A stretch of DNA of 64,000 bases from Gynuella sp050296195 (lineage in GTDB: Bacteria; Pseudomonadota; Gammaproteobacteria; Pseudomonadales; Natronospirillaceae): NCBI RefSeq assembly GCF_050296195.1, contig NZ_JBNKRB010000043.1, one strand, 5' to 3'. Both the position numbers and the translations under genes were made by a program. The notes under the pieces are model-generated. The model did no database searches. It saw only the letters and a list, made by a program, of their open reading frames with translations, and was not told the DNA's origin. Shown piece after piece: positions 53,440-62,421 of the stretch. How positions within the stretch are numbered: position 1 is the stretch's first letter; each line of letters opens with the position of its first letter.

Positions 53440-54254
53440 CCGCCTGTACCGCTCTCCCATCCGCCAACGAAAAAGCGCCTCTAAAAGCTGAAAACCTGAC
53501 GATTGGTTATCCCCAGAGAGTCATTTCGGAACAACTGACAGTCGCCATTCCAGAAAACTCTTTTACCGTTATTGTAGGTCCGAACGCCTGCGGTAAATCC
53601 ACATTATTAAGAGCCCTGAGCCGGTTGCTCAAACCACTGGCTGGTAGTGTCACGCTGGACGGAAGGGACATCCACAGCTATCCCACCAAAGAAGTCGCCA
53701 GAAGGCTGGGATTGTTACCACAAAGCTCCACCGCTCCAGATGGCATCAGTGTTGCTGAATTAGTCTCCAGAGGACGTTACCCGTATCAAACCTGGTTCCA
53801 GCAATGGCGTCCTGAAGATGAAGAAGCGATCCAAAATGCCATGCATGCCACTGGAGTAGACTGCCTGGCAACCGTGCCCGTTGATCAGCTGTCCGGCGGT
53901 CAGCGACAGAGAGTATGGATCGCTATGGTACTGGCCCAACAAACTTCATTGTTGCTATTGGACGAACCGACTACCTATCTCGACATCGCCCATCAGATCG
54001 AATTGCTGGAACTGTTCCGCATACTAAATCAGAATGCCGAGCAAACATTGGTGGCAGTACTACACGACCTCAACCATGCCTGTCGCTATGCCGATCACAT
54101 CATTGCCATGCGCGACGGCAACATAATAGCCACCGGTAATCCCCGCGAGATTGTTACGGCTGAACTGATCCATGAAGTATTTGGACTGCCGTGCGTCATC
54201 ATTGATGACCCGATCTCACACACACCACTGGTTATCCCACTGGGACACAACTGA
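53436..54254 (+). CDS. fepC: ferric-siderophore ABC ATPase FepC-like
   Basis: This 272-residue ATPase has Walker A GPNACGKST near residue 50. GISVAELVSRGRYPYQTWF is the segment typical of iron/vitamin B12 importers. Signature DQLSGGQRQR, Walker B LLLLDEPTTYLDIAHQ and switch histidine VLHDLNHACRYAD follow. Ala instead of Gly in Walker A (GPNACGKS) matches FepC-type proteins. It is the last gene of the fepDGC run. No terminator was seen in the 158 bp to the next gene. Confidence 0.9.
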   Translation: MTACTALPSANEKAPLKAENLTIGYPQRVISEQLTVAIPENSFTVIVGPNACGKSTLLRALSRLLKPLAGSVTLDGRDIHSYPTKEVARRLGLLPQSSTAPDGISVAELVSRGRYPYQTWFQQWRPEDEEAIQNAMHATGVDCLATVPVDQLSGGQRQRVWIAMVLAQQTSLLLLDEPTTYLDIAHQIELLELFRILNQNAEQTLVAVLHDLNHACRYADHIIAMRDGNIIATGNPREIVTAELIHEVFGLPCVIIDDPISHTPLVIPLGHN

Positions 54255-54412
54255 AACCGTCACCAGAACACGTTGTCCACCGTCAAGTTCCTGATAGTTT
54301 CACTACTACCAAACGTAATGACGTGGTGATACCCGGATACAACCCCCCAGAATATTGGCATCAATCGATTTATAAGTGGTAAATTGCCGCTTTCATCAAA
54401 ATGGGTCAATTT

Positions 54413-54946
54413 ATGAAAACACTGCTGACAACTCTCATGCTAACGCTGCTAGCACTACAGGCCAATGCTGAAACCAACGCCACAACCTTATTCAATACCA
54501 TTAACAAACGCCTTGGCTATATGGAAGACGTTGCGATATACAAAGCCGACAATCATTTGCCCATTGAAGATATCGGGCGCGAAGCCACCGTGATAGAACA
54601 GGCCAAAGATGCTGCCAGACAAAAAGGACTCAATCCTATGACGATTGAATCTTTCTTTCAGGCCCAGATTGCAGTAGCAAAGGCAATTCAGTATCGCTAT
54701 CGTGCAGAATTTTTGTCCCATCCAGCCGATCATGCAGCCAGAGACCTAACATCGGTAGTCAGACCTGAGCTACTAAAACTCGGGGACCAGATCATCGAAC
54801 AGATCGCACAATATCAACAGCAATATGGCGTATTTCAGCCCTCGCAGTACGATCTCTTCAGTCGGCAAATAAATGTGGATTATGTCAGTGAGGGTGATAA
54901 ACAGCTGCTGTTCAATGCATTACTGAAAATCAGAATAAAAATGTAA
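54413..54946 (+). CDS. secreted chorismate mutase (AroQ gamma class)
   Basis: This 177-residue protein has an N-terminal signal peptide (LLTTLMLTLLALQANA, cleavage after ANA). A helical AroQ-fold domain of the gamma class follows: LFNTINKRLGYMEDVAIYKA, IEDIGREATVIEQAKDAARQKGL and FFQAQIAVAKAIQYRY carry the expected Arg/Lys/Glu pattern. It converts chorismate to prephenate in the periplasm in other Gram-negatives, with no assigned role there. I chose ATG 54413; ATG 54401 is four codons earlier. It lies 158 bp downstream of fepC with its own promoter region likely. Confidence 0.85.
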   Translation: MKTLLTTLMLTLLALQANAETNATTLFNTINKRLGYMEDVAIYKADNHLPIEDIGREATVIEQAKDAARQKGLNPMTIESFFQAQIAVAKAIQYRYRAEFLSHPADHAARDLTSVVRPELLKLGDQIIEQIAQYQQQYGVFQPSQYDLFSRQINVDYVSEGDKQLLFNALLKIRIKM

Positions 54947-55010
54947 CAAACAGTAAATCACTTGAACGTTTTTGTCGGATTGAAATTCTAATAACACTTT
55001 TTAATAAGGC

Positions 55011-55042
55011 AAAAAAAACCGGCACTTAAATATTGTGCCGGT
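55011..55042 (-). terminator. terminator for the ABM gene
   Basis: On the minus strand ACCGGCAC / GTGCCGGT with a 9-base loop is followed by a T8 run. It lies 52 bp past the stop of the ABM-domain gene. Confidence 0.85.
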
Positions 55043-55093
55043 CTGGTCAATTGGGCATTATTTTTGAAACAGAGCTGATGCAAAAACCTTAAA

Positions 55094-55378
55094 TTACAAA
55101 GCCTCCCGAATCACCTGATAGTGCCGCTCCGCTTTGGCGGAAAGAATTCCCCAAAGAGATTTCCGCACTCGAATCTGATGGGCCTCAAAAGCATCATTAT
55201 CAACAAACTCTTCATAAACGTTAAAACGATTAGACTGATATTTGTCCTGCTTAACGTCAAATACCAGACATCCGGGTTCCTGCAGAGTCTGTGCGATATG
55301 GTTATCCAGTTCAGCAATAACAGCCGCCAGGCTGCTACGGGGAACGATAATATGGCCCATTAACACAACTTTTGACAT
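55094..55378 (-). CDS. ABM-domain monooxygenase-like protein (YgiN-like)
   Basis: This 94-residue dimeric alpha/beta-barrel protein of the antibiotic biosynthesis monooxygenase (ABM) fold has EPGCLVFDVKQDKYQSNRF and VYEEFVDNDAFEAHQ, the family core. Such proteins oxidise quinol-like compounds or act without cofactor. Its role here is unknown. It lies 20 bp downstream of the WYL regulator on the same strand and shares its transcript. Confidence 0.85.
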   Translation of the reverse strand: MSKVVLMGHIIVPRSSLAAVIAELDNHIAQTLQEPGCLVFDVKQDKYQSNRFNVYEEFVDNDAFEAHQIRVRKSLWGILSAKAERHYQVIREAL

Positions 55379-55398
55379 GAGTGATCTCCTTTCTTAAT

Positions 55399-56145
55399 TT
55401 ATAATGTTTCCAAACCTTCCAGAGCCCTATTAAACCGATTAAATGGTAATAACCGGAACTCTTTTTCATCAGCATGAGCCGTCATAACCCGGTCACAGCG
55501 AAAAGTCCGAACATCCTGACGCAATTCATCCCATGCAAGTACATACCAAATAGGATAACACAGCAACAAATAATGTGGTTGAATGCAACGTTCAGTGACC
55601 ACCTGTTGCTCGCTGCGGTATCGTATCTTTAACCGATGCTGAAGTAAAAAAGTTTGATGCAGAATTTTCACCACCGAAGGATCAGACGCAGCGAAAGTCG
55701 CAAAAACCGTACTGGATATTGTTGGACCCACCAAAATTCTGGATTTCAAACGGTTTACTTTTTGTTTCATTTCCTGACTGAATGATGCCATTAATTTACG
55801 TCGGATATGATGCATGCCGGCCATAAATAACGGCGACCGCATCTGTTCTGCAATAGCAAAACTGACCAACAGATCCACCGCTTCAGCATAGCTGAAATTA
55901 ACCCGCCCTATTCCCCAATGCCGGTGCAGACGAATGCCACCGCCACGCCCTCGATCTGCTTCAACAGGCAATCCCTGATCCCGCAATACCTCAAGATCAC
56001 GACAAACTGTACGCATACTGACGCCAAACTCTTCCGCCACCTGACGAATGGTGGCAGGCTCGCCGGATTGAATCCGGGCCTTAAGTTGATCAAGTCTATG
56101 TAATCGATGTGTCACTGAGGAGCCGGCCATAAATAAATACGTCAT
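55399..56145 (-). CDS. YafY-type HTH-WYL transcriptional regulator
   Basis: This 248-residue regulator has an N-terminal DeoR-like HTH (IRQVAEEFGVSMRTVCRDLEVL) followed by a linker. The C-terminal ligand-sensing WYL domain contains LKIRYRSEQQVVTERCIQPHYLL and IWYVLAWDELRQDVRTFRCDR. YafY-family regulators respond to small-molecule or nucleic-acid signals. It is divergent from another ABM-like gene with 61 bp between starts and upstream of the first ABM gene, so it is a likely local regulator of both. ATG 56130 is an alternative start. Confidence 0.85.
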   Translation of the reverse strand: MTYLFMAGSSVTHRLHRLDQLKARIQSGEPATIRQVAEEFGVSMRTVCRDLEVLRDQGLPVEADRGRGGGIRLHRHWGIGRVNFSYAEAVDLLVSFAIAEQMRSPLFMAGMHHIRRKLMASFSQEMKQKVNRLKSRILVGPTISSTVFATFAASDPSVVKILHQTFLLQHRLKIRYRSEQQVVTERCIQPHYLLLCYPIWYVLAWDELRQDVRTFRCDRVMTAHADEKEFRLLPFNRFNRALEGLETL

Positions 56146-56206
56146 TCTTTGTCATATTTATATCTAAGCTTAGCCAGGGTAATTAATCAACCAGGAGTAA
56201 ACTGTT

Positions 56207-56524
56207 ATGAGCCAAACCATCACCGTACTGGCACCAATAAAACTGGCCGCAGGAAAAACCGAAACCGAACTGCTCACTGCATCAGAACGTTTCCAGGCTG
56301 AATTTGTGTGTCATCAGCCGGGTATTATTCGTCGCGAACTGGTACGTAGAGACGATGGTCAGTTTATGGATATCATTCAATTTAAAGATCGGAAATCGCT
56401 CGAAGATGTCATGGCGGAGGAACAACAGTCAGAAGTCTGCATGGCATTTTTTGCCATCATGGATATGAACGCGACCAGTGCCAATATCGAAATCTGCGAA
56501 TCTTTGAGTACGCATCTCAATTAA
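56207..56524 (+). CDS. ABM-fold-like small protein
   Basis: This 105-residue protein looks like a dimeric alpha/beta-barrel: TITVLAPIKLAAGKTETELL, QPGIIRRELVRRDDGQFMDIIQFKDR and a helical end with EEQQSEVCMAFFAIMD. AGGAG lies 8 bases before ATG. It is divergent from the WYL regulator gene and may be its target. The family call rests on the strand pattern and is weaker than for the neighbour. Confidence 0.6.
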   Translation: MSQTITVLAPIKLAAGKTETELLTASERFQAEFVCHQPGIIRRELVRRDDGQFMDIIQFKDRKSLEDVMAEEQQSEVCMAFFAIMDMNATSANIEICESLSTHLN

Positions 56525-56621
56525 ACCAAACGCCCATATCAACTGGATGGCCTGGTAATCGATTATATAACATCGTCGTTTTGCCGGGCTGAAGACTGTT
56601 TTGACCACGATTAAAGTGACA

Positions 56622-57737
56622 ATGGCTGCTATCAAAGACTACATTTCAGAACAACTGGTTCGTTGCCTTGCCGATCACTTGCAAGAACAACTACCATCGT
56701 TTCATCGCCGTACATTTGAACGGCTGATCATCCCCAAATTATCAGCTCTGGAATTCAAACAGAGGGTGCAATTAATTACCGATGAGTTACATCGGGTTCT
56801 GCCAACGAATACCCGACAGCGCTATCGCCTGATTACCGCTCTATTGCAATCGGATACGACGACAGACCGACAAAGCAATGAATCTGGAATAACCGGTTGG
56901 GGCACTCTCCCTCTCTGTGCAGTTGTTGGTCAACATGGTCAAGGTGCGTTCAAACAATCTATGGACATGCTGAAAACACTGACACCACATTTTTCCGCCG
57001 AATTTGATATTCGTTATTTTTTGTTGGCAGATCAACCCAAAGCCCTGAACATTTTGTCCACCTGGGTTCAAAGCTCCAACTACCATGTACGCCGCCTGGT
57101 TTCAGAAGGAACACGCCCAAGACTTCCCTGGGCTATGCAACTTCCACAGTTAATTGCCGATCCAGCGCCCGTACTGCCTTTATTGACAGCGCTGCGCGAC
57201 GACCCGGAGGAATATGTCCGTCGATCTGTTGCCAATCATCTGAACGACATCGCCAAAGACCACCCTGACCTGGTAGCGAATTTGGCCCATGACTGGCTAA
57301 AGGATGCCACCCCCGAGCGGCAAAAACTGATTCGTCATGCCTGTCGCACCCTAATCAAGCAGGGGCACTCAAATACTCTGGCAGCCTTTGGCCTGAATAC
57401 CCAGGCGTTTGAACTCACCGCCTTGAAACTCAAACAACCACAGATACGCCTGGGAGAAACACTGGATTTCTACTGCAAGCTACGCTCAACCGCCAGCACC
57501 GAACAAACACTGATGATCGACTACCTACTGCATTTTCGTAAAGCCAATGGCCAGCAAAAACCCAAAGTATTCAAATGGAAGCAGATTACCTTGGCAGCCG
57601 GAACAACCGTGGAACTGAATCGCCGGCATTCCATTCGTTCGATCACTACCCGTCGTTATTATGAAGGGCAGCAGTCTCTGTCCCTACGGATCAATGGTCA
57701 GGATACCGGCTGGATTGATTTTGAACTTACCTGTTAA
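56622..57737 (+). CDS. DNA alkylation repair protein (AlkC-like HEAT)
   Basis: This 371-residue protein has a HEAT-repeat-like N-terminal two thirds. HVRRLVSEGTRPRLPWAMQL and EYVRRSVANHLNDIAKDHPDLV are the AlkC/AlkD hallmark helices. An Ig-like beta domain near 270-371 (FYCKLRSTASTEQTLMIDYL, and RRYYEGQQSLSLRING) is seen in some AlkC proteins. The family removes N3- and N7-alkylpurines. I prefer ATG 56622; a TTG at 56601 adds seven residues. The 3' end overlaps the convergent hydrolase by 11 bp. Confidence 0.8.
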   Translation: MAAIKDYISEQLVRCLADHLQEQLPSFHRRTFERLIIPKLSALEFKQRVQLITDELHRVLPTNTRQRYRLITALLQSDTTTDRQSNESGITGWGTLPLCAVVGQHGQGAFKQSMDMLKTLTPHFSAEFDIRYFLLADQPKALNILSTWVQSSNYHVRRLVSEGTRPRLPWAMQLPQLIADPAPVLPLLTALRDDPEEYVRRSVANHLNDIAKDHPDLVANLAHDWLKDATPERQKLIRHACRTLIKQGHSNTLAAFGLNTQAFELTALKLKQPQIRLGETLDFYCKLRSTASTEQTLMIDYLLHFRKANGQQKPKVFKWKQITLAAGTTVELNRRHSIRSITTRRYYEGQQSLSLRINGQDTGWIDFELTC

Positions 57738-58893
57738 CCCCGAACTGCTGATCCAGCCAGGCAAATGCAGCATCCTGCATATCTTTAGTGAAGGTATGGC
57801 TTTTGTCCGGCCAGATCCGGGTTAATAAACGATCTTCAACTCCATTGGCACGCCAAACCTCATGTAGCCGGGAAAAAGCCTCCTGCACAGAATCCACCGG
57901 GAATAACTTATCCTGGCCACCGGCAAACACCAGCAGGGGCTTTGGTGCCGCCAAAGCAGCAATATCCGGATAATCCAGGTAGCGCGCCATATAAGGATGC
58001 AACATGGTGAACGAAGACTGCCCTTTCAGCTGATTATTACCAGGCACCATTAAACCTTTCATGGTCGCCATCCAACAATCGGCAACGCCCGCGGTGATCG
58101 AGTCAGACAAAGCCGCCACCTGCCAGGCCCGGAACGCACCCATGGAAAAACCCACAGCGGCAACCCGTTTAGTATCCACCTGCGGTAAACTGGCCAGAAA
58201 ATCGGCAGCCCGTTTATCCTCTAACGCGATAATTCCGGCAAATGAACTACCAAGGTTAAATAAATTGGATGCCAATGCCTGCTGAGAATGAGTTTTGAAT
58301 CCGGGAACAGAACGATCCCCCCAACCCAATGCATCGATCGACAACACGACATAACCACGCCTGGCCAACTCATCTCCGGGGAAACGTCCGGAAAAATACT
58401 TATCTGCCCACTGCCGCGACGACGTCAGTCGCGCATCATCTCCCCAGGTTTGCACAAATTTCTCCTTACCGATATCAAACCGCGCCCCATGATCATGTAA
58501 AAACAGCGCCGCTGGATGCGGTCCATCCCCATCAGGGGTCAACAACAATGCCAGCACACGGCTCTCAGCACTGATATTAAAGACCACTTTTTCAGCCCGG
58601 TAACCGTCTCTTTCCACGCTGTCGATAACAACAGCGTCAAAGGGAGTCGTGTCCTCATAGGGGAAAATTAACTCCCGGGCTTTGGCCAGCCCTTTTTTCC
58701 GCCAGCGCCTGGGTGACTTCACCTTGTCATTCCAAGCCATCGAGAAAGACATTTTATCTTTCAGCTGCTGATAAAAAACAGGAAAGCTTCTATCTGGAGA
58801 GTCTATTGCCTGCGTTTGATATTGAGAATCACCATAGGCAATAAACGATACCCATGTAAGCGCACATAAAATAATCAGAGATTTCATCATCAA
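57727..58893 (-). CDS. secreted alpha/beta hydrolase (acetyl-xylan-esterase-like)
   Basis: This 388-residue protein has a signal peptide (MMMKSLIILCALTWVSFIAYG) and an alpha/beta-hydrolase domain. The nucleophile elbow GFSMG has Ser 250. AGGQDKLFPVD carries a catalytic acid candidate, and KSHTF the histidine. FLHDHGARFDIGKEKF and DALGWGDRS recall Abhydrolase_7 / acetyl-xylan esterase proteins. Likely periplasmic or secreted; substrate not known. It is monocistronic with a weak ribosome site. Confidence 0.75.
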   Translation of the reverse strand: MMMKSLIILCALTWVSFIAYGDSQYQTQAIDSPDRSFPVFYQQLKDKMSFSMAWNDKVKSPRRWRKKGLAKARELIFPYEDTTPFDAVVIDSVERDGYRAEKVVFNISAESRVLALLLTPDGDGPHPAALFLHDHGARFDIGKEKFVQTWGDDARLTSSRQWADKYFSGRFPGDELARRGYVVLSIDALGWGDRSVPGFKTHSQQALASNLFNLGSSFAGIIALEDKRAADFLASLPQVDTKRVAAVGFSMGAFRAWQVAALSDSITAGVADCWMATMKGLMVPGNNQLKGQSSFTMLHPYMARYLDYPDIAALAAPKPLLVFAGGQDKLFPVDSVQEAFSRLHEVWRANGVEDRLLTRIWPDKSHTFTKDMQDAAFAWLDQQFGVNR

Positions 58894-59360
58894 AGACCTT
58901 TATTGTATTAATTTTAAGTCTGTCTTTATGTAATGGAGAGAACTGGCGATTGGGAAAGAAATAGTGAATACACCCGCACTCACGCCCATCGAAAATATAT
59001 TCCTATAGGCCCGAGGCAGCCTCCATGCAGCATAAGGCCTGAAAAGCATACTCATTTCAAACATCTCATTCGTACTGTGGTTCCCGGTAAAAATATCGAC
59101 CAGAAGATAAATTTCCTGATCTCTCACCCACAAAAACACCGGCCAATAATACTCCTTAAAGGACATAAGTGAACCTTGTCGATAAATTTATGAAATCCGG
59201 GGATTTGTATCGGTCAGCCGATACGAGTAAGAAATGAAATCAGGGATACCCGATGAACGGAAAGTCTCTATACAGCCTCAAAACAATATGTTTTGTATAT
59301 CAGTCTGACTCAAGAACAAGGATCGAACAGGACGATCCCACTGTTCGATCCAACATCATT
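58894..59360. other. 467-bp non-coding interval
   Basis: No gene is supported. The interval has a perfect 7-bp inverted repeat GTATCGG-TCAG-CCGATAC at 59207-59224 and, near its right end, the inverted repeat listed separately as a terminator. An 88-residue minus-strand reading (58900-59166) has no ribosome site or recognisable domain. Confidence 0.6.
59320..59351 (-). terminator. probable terminator after the M48 protease gene
   Basis: A perfect 11-bp stem GGATCGAACAG / CTGTTCGATCC with a 10-base loop lies 9 bp past the stop. On the minus strand the following bases are T-rich but interrupted (TTGTTCTTG). Confidence 0.6.
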
Positions 59361-60191
59361 TTATTTCAACTGAGCAACATTGGTGATGATTTTCACCGGA
59401 TAGACTTTGGCTTTTGTCAAACCAGGATTCAGCGCGCGCATTTCCGGGCCCAATGACTGCAGAGTTTGGGAGCGGTTCTGAGGTGAAGGGTGAGTACTGA
59501 GAAATTGTGGAGGACCACCATTGCCGGACGCCGACATTTTATTCCACAAACTGACAGCGGCCCGGGGGTCGTAACCTGCTCGTGCTGCCAATTCAATACC
59601 AATACGATCCGCTTCGGATTCAGCAGTCCGGCTGTTTGGCAACTGCAGCGCTAATTGTGCCGCCATGGCAGTACCGTTCAGTACCAAACCATTGTCATCA
59701 GTTACTTGGGACGCAACCGACAGTCCAGCATTCATCAATACCGCCCGCGACATCTGCTCTGCCGTATGATTGGCCAGGGCATGGGAAATTTCATGCCCCA
59801 TAATCTGCGCAATTTCATCATCGGTTAACTGCAGTTTGGTCACAATACCGCTGTATATAGCCATGCGTCCACCTGCCATACACCACGCATTGAGGGTATC
59901 CGGATCATCAATAATCGCGACACTCCACTGCCAGTCAGCACTGGCGGGCTGAATTTTGATCGCTTCGGTTACCAGCCGTCCGGTGATGGTCGAAATCCGC
60001 TGTACCCAAGCCTTATCAGTAATCAGTTTATGGCTTTGATTCAGTTCAGTGACAGTGCTTACATAAGCCTGCCGGGATTCGCTGATGGCAGCTTCCGGGG
60101 AAATTAACATCAACTGAGAGCGCCCCGTGGGGCTAGTTGCACAGGCACTGATCAACGCTGTCGAAAATGCCATTATCAGGGCTCTTCTCAT
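59361..60191 (-). CDS. M48-family metalloprotease lipoprotein (LoiP-like)
   Basis: This 276-residue lipoprotein protease has lipobox LISAC (C17), so it is anchored to the envelope. The zinc motif HEISH is at residues 133-137 and the third ligand glutamate is in AESEADRIG. The C-terminus ends after STHPSPQNRSQ, a motif seen in LoiP/BepA-like M48 proteins. It has no TPR domain, so it is closer to LoiP (YggG). It probably degrades misfolded envelope proteins. Confidence 0.9.
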   Translation of the reverse strand: MRRALIMAFSTALISACATSPTGRSQLMLISPEAAISESRQAYVSTVTELNQSHKLITDKAWVQRISTITGRLVTEAIKIQPASADWQWSVAIIDDPDTLNAWCMAGGRMAIYSGIVTKLQLTDDEIAQIMGHEISHALANHTAEQMSRAVLMNAGLSVASQVTDDNGLVLNGTAMAAQLALQLPNSRTAESEADRIGIELAARAGYDPRAAVSLWNKMSASGNGGPPQFLSTHPSPQNRSQTLQSLGPEMRALNPGLTKAKVYPVKIITNVAQLK

Positions 60192-60249
60192 GAGATCTCC
60201 TTATTCAGACGGTCATTAAAAAAGGCATCTATTCTGGTATGAGGGAAAG

Positions 60250-60745
60250 CGACTCGTCAACGTATTCGCAGCTGTTTTTTCTGCAAGCACGCACATCAGT
60301 GTCCGCAGACAGGAATACCTGCAAGCTCCACAATGCATCACAATGACTGGTACAGAGAGCCTGACAGAACCGGCATGCCCTACTCTTTCCGGTAGTGAGA
60401 AACAGCGCGTGCAACTGTCCACAGTGTTGCACCCACATGCTTGGCAGCAAGTCTTCACATCGCTGTCTATTCCTGGATGAATGTGCCTCCAGCCTGGATC
60501 CAGCGCATCAGCATGCGGTGTTTCAATTGTCAAGCAAGCTCAAAAACAGAATATTGCCGTCATTATGATTATTCATGACATTATTCTGGCATCACAATAT
60601 TGTGAACGCATCATTATGCTGAAGAACGGCAAGATTTATCATGACCTGCCTATTTGCAGAGCCATCACACCCGGAAGGAGACTGGATGGTAATGGCTGCC
60701 GTGGGGGATGTCGTTATTCGCAGACACGAAGATTTAAGGATTGAC
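60250..60745 (+). pseudogene. decayed heme/iron ABC ATPase (HmuV-like)
   Basis: Three different plus-strand reading frames hold consecutive pieces of a HmuV-type ATPase. The first is TGTESLTEPACPTLSGSEKQ near 60350-60410 (signature motif, LSGGEQQRVQL in intact family members). The second is CLFLDECASSLDPAHQHAVF at about 60461-60525 (Walker B). The third is VKQAQKQNIAVIMIIHDI then ASQYCERIIMLKNGKIYH at about 60526-60650 (switch histidine and C-terminal strands). The order is right, but at least two frameshifts intervene and no Walker A half is visible. No intact transporter genes adjoin it. It is a relic of a lost iron or heme importer; the 5' boundary is approximate. Confidence 0.75.
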
Positions 60746-60906
60746 TGAATAACGACCCACATCGCCAACGTTATTCTGAGGCTTCTTCACATCTCCAGAG
60801 GTCGAAGCCCCTCCATATCCACAATCAGGTTCAACGGGCAGAGGAAACAACACTCCCTCCTGGCACTCTCTATTGCACACCCTGCCAACGACTCTTCGAC
60901 AGATAA

Positions 60907-62421
60907 TTAATAGCCAGTCATGTTCTGATCAATACTGGCAAGATCCGATTTGAGTACTGCTTTTTGAAGCTTTCCGGTTGATGTTCTGGGAAGTTGTTCA
61001 GCGACTATCACTTTTTTAGGGATCTTGTAGCGTGCCAGCCGGGTGGATAGAAATTCCAACATATGGCTTTCATCAAACTCATCCGGATTGACCGGTACCG
61101 CGACCACACATCCAACTTCGCCCCATTTCTCGTCAGGTACGCCAAATACCGCGACCTCACGAATATTGGGATATTCAATCAACACAGCTTCGATTTCAGC
61201 CGGATAGATATTCTCTCCTCCAGAGATATACATATCCTTTTTACGATCCATCGCCCAAAAGAAACCGTCCTCATCGCAACGCACAATATCGCCGGTTCTG
61301 AACCACCCGTCTTCAGTAATGGCAGCACTGGTAGCCTCGGGATTGTTGTAGTAATAAGGCATGACATTGTCGCCGCGAATCCACAACTCTCCCTCCTGAT
61401 TAACACGACAGGGCTGCCCATTGCCATCCATGATTTGTACTTCCAACCAAGGCACCGTCAAACCGATAGAGCCTGCCTTTTTGCTGATTACATTCAAATC
61501 CGGCGGCATGCCAAAAATCGTACCGGCCTCACTCATACCAAATCCACTCACCACTGGAATCTCATCCTCCAGCCAGGCCAGAATATCAGAACGCTTATGA
61601 GGAGCACCGCCGGTCACCAGTGCTGTCAGTGATTTTAACGCGGCAGGAGTAAACTCCGGTTGTTGGCGAAAGCTCTCAACCATTTGCGGGACTCCGATGT
61701 AATGCGTAATGCCCAGCTCGGGATCGGCAAACCACTCTAAAGTCCTGGCCGGTTTAAAACCATCCGACACGACAATGGTTCCGCCCTGCTGTATCACAGA
61801 TCGGATATTGGTTACGATCCCAATGACATGGAACATCGGTGCTTCACACAAAAAGCAACTGGAATCGCTAACCGTCGTCAACATGCCAAAATTAACGCCT
61901 GTCATCACCAGGTTCTTTTCCGTCAGCAACACCCCTTTCGGTTTACTGGTTGTACCGGAAGTAAACAACAGTAAACTCGGGCGATTCATGTCTCGGGCGG
62001 TCTGCTGCAGCGGTTGACTGGCAGCACTGGCCGTCACAAACTCATGTAAATATTGCACACCGTCACAACCAGCAAACAATGCTTCAGAAGCCGAATCCGT
62101 CAACAACATACAGGGCTCAGCAAGCTCAAGTAATACCGTAATTTCAGCAACGGACAAACGCCAGTTCAGAGGTGCGAAAATAAGCCCCGCACGTGAACAG
62201 GCAAGGTGCAACATAACCTGACGAACACTATTACGGGATGCCACAACCACACGATCACCTGGTCGTCCGCCGGCTTCCAGCAAATAACTCGCGAGGCGGC
62301 CAATTGCATCGTCGAACTCGACATAGTTCCAGCTTTCACCGGTAACCAAATCCCTTGCGGCAATTTTTTCAGGCTTTGCCTTTGCAAACAGGGCAATTGA
62401 ATCTGCTGGTGCTATAAACAT
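60907..62421 (-). CDS. acyl-CoA synthetase / AMP-binding enzyme
   Basis: This 504-residue ANL-superfamily ligase activates an acyl acid as acyl-AMP and then acyl-CoA. The P-loop motif LLLFTSGTTSKPKGVLLTEK is near residue 150. VSGFGMSEAG is the adenylate-binding motif and DGWFRTGDIVRCDEDGFFW the hinge region. The catalytic lysine is in PRTSTGKLQKAVL near the C-terminus. The length fits the medium/short-chain acyl-CoA ligase class; substrate not decidable. Its start faces the divergent alpha/beta hydrolase across 500 bp. Confidence 0.92.
   Translation of the reverse strand: MFIAPADSIALFAKAKPEKIAARDLVTGESWNYVEFDDAIGRLASYLLEAGGRPGDRVVVASRNSVRQVMLHLACSRAGLIFAPLNWRLSVAEITVLLELAEPCMLLTDSASEALFAGCDGVQYLHEFVTASAASQPLQQTARDMNRPSLLLFTSGTTSKPKGVLLTEKNLVMTGVNFGMLTTVSDSSCFLCEAPMFHVIGIVTNIRSVIQQGGTIVVSDGFKPARTLEWFADPELGITHYIGVPQMVESFRQQPEFTPAALKSLTALVTGGAPHKRSDILAWLEDEIPVVSGFGMSEAGTIFGMPPDLNVISKKAGSIGLTVPWLEVQIMDGNGQPCRVNQEGELWIRGDNVMPYYYNNPEATSAAITEDGWFRTGDIVRCDEDGFFWAMDRKKDMYISGGENIYPAEIEAVLIEYPNIREVAVFGVPDEKWGEVGCVVAVPVNPDEFDESHMLEFLSTRLARYKIPKKVIVAEQLPRTSTGKLQKAVLKSDLASIDQNMTGY

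Noticed and set aside
58900..59166. 88-codon minus-strand open frame
   Set aside because: No ribosome site, no domain, and the hydrophobic stretches are irregular; treated as non-coding.
59207..59224. GTATCGG-TCAG-CCGATAC hairpin as a terminator
   Set aside because: There is no T-run on either strand and no gene end close by, so it was mentioned only within the non-coding interval.
60216..60533. 105-codon minus-strand Cys-rich open frame
   Set aside because: It lies opposite the ABC ATPase relic, whose residues on the plus strand match a known family in order; the Cys pattern is a by-product.
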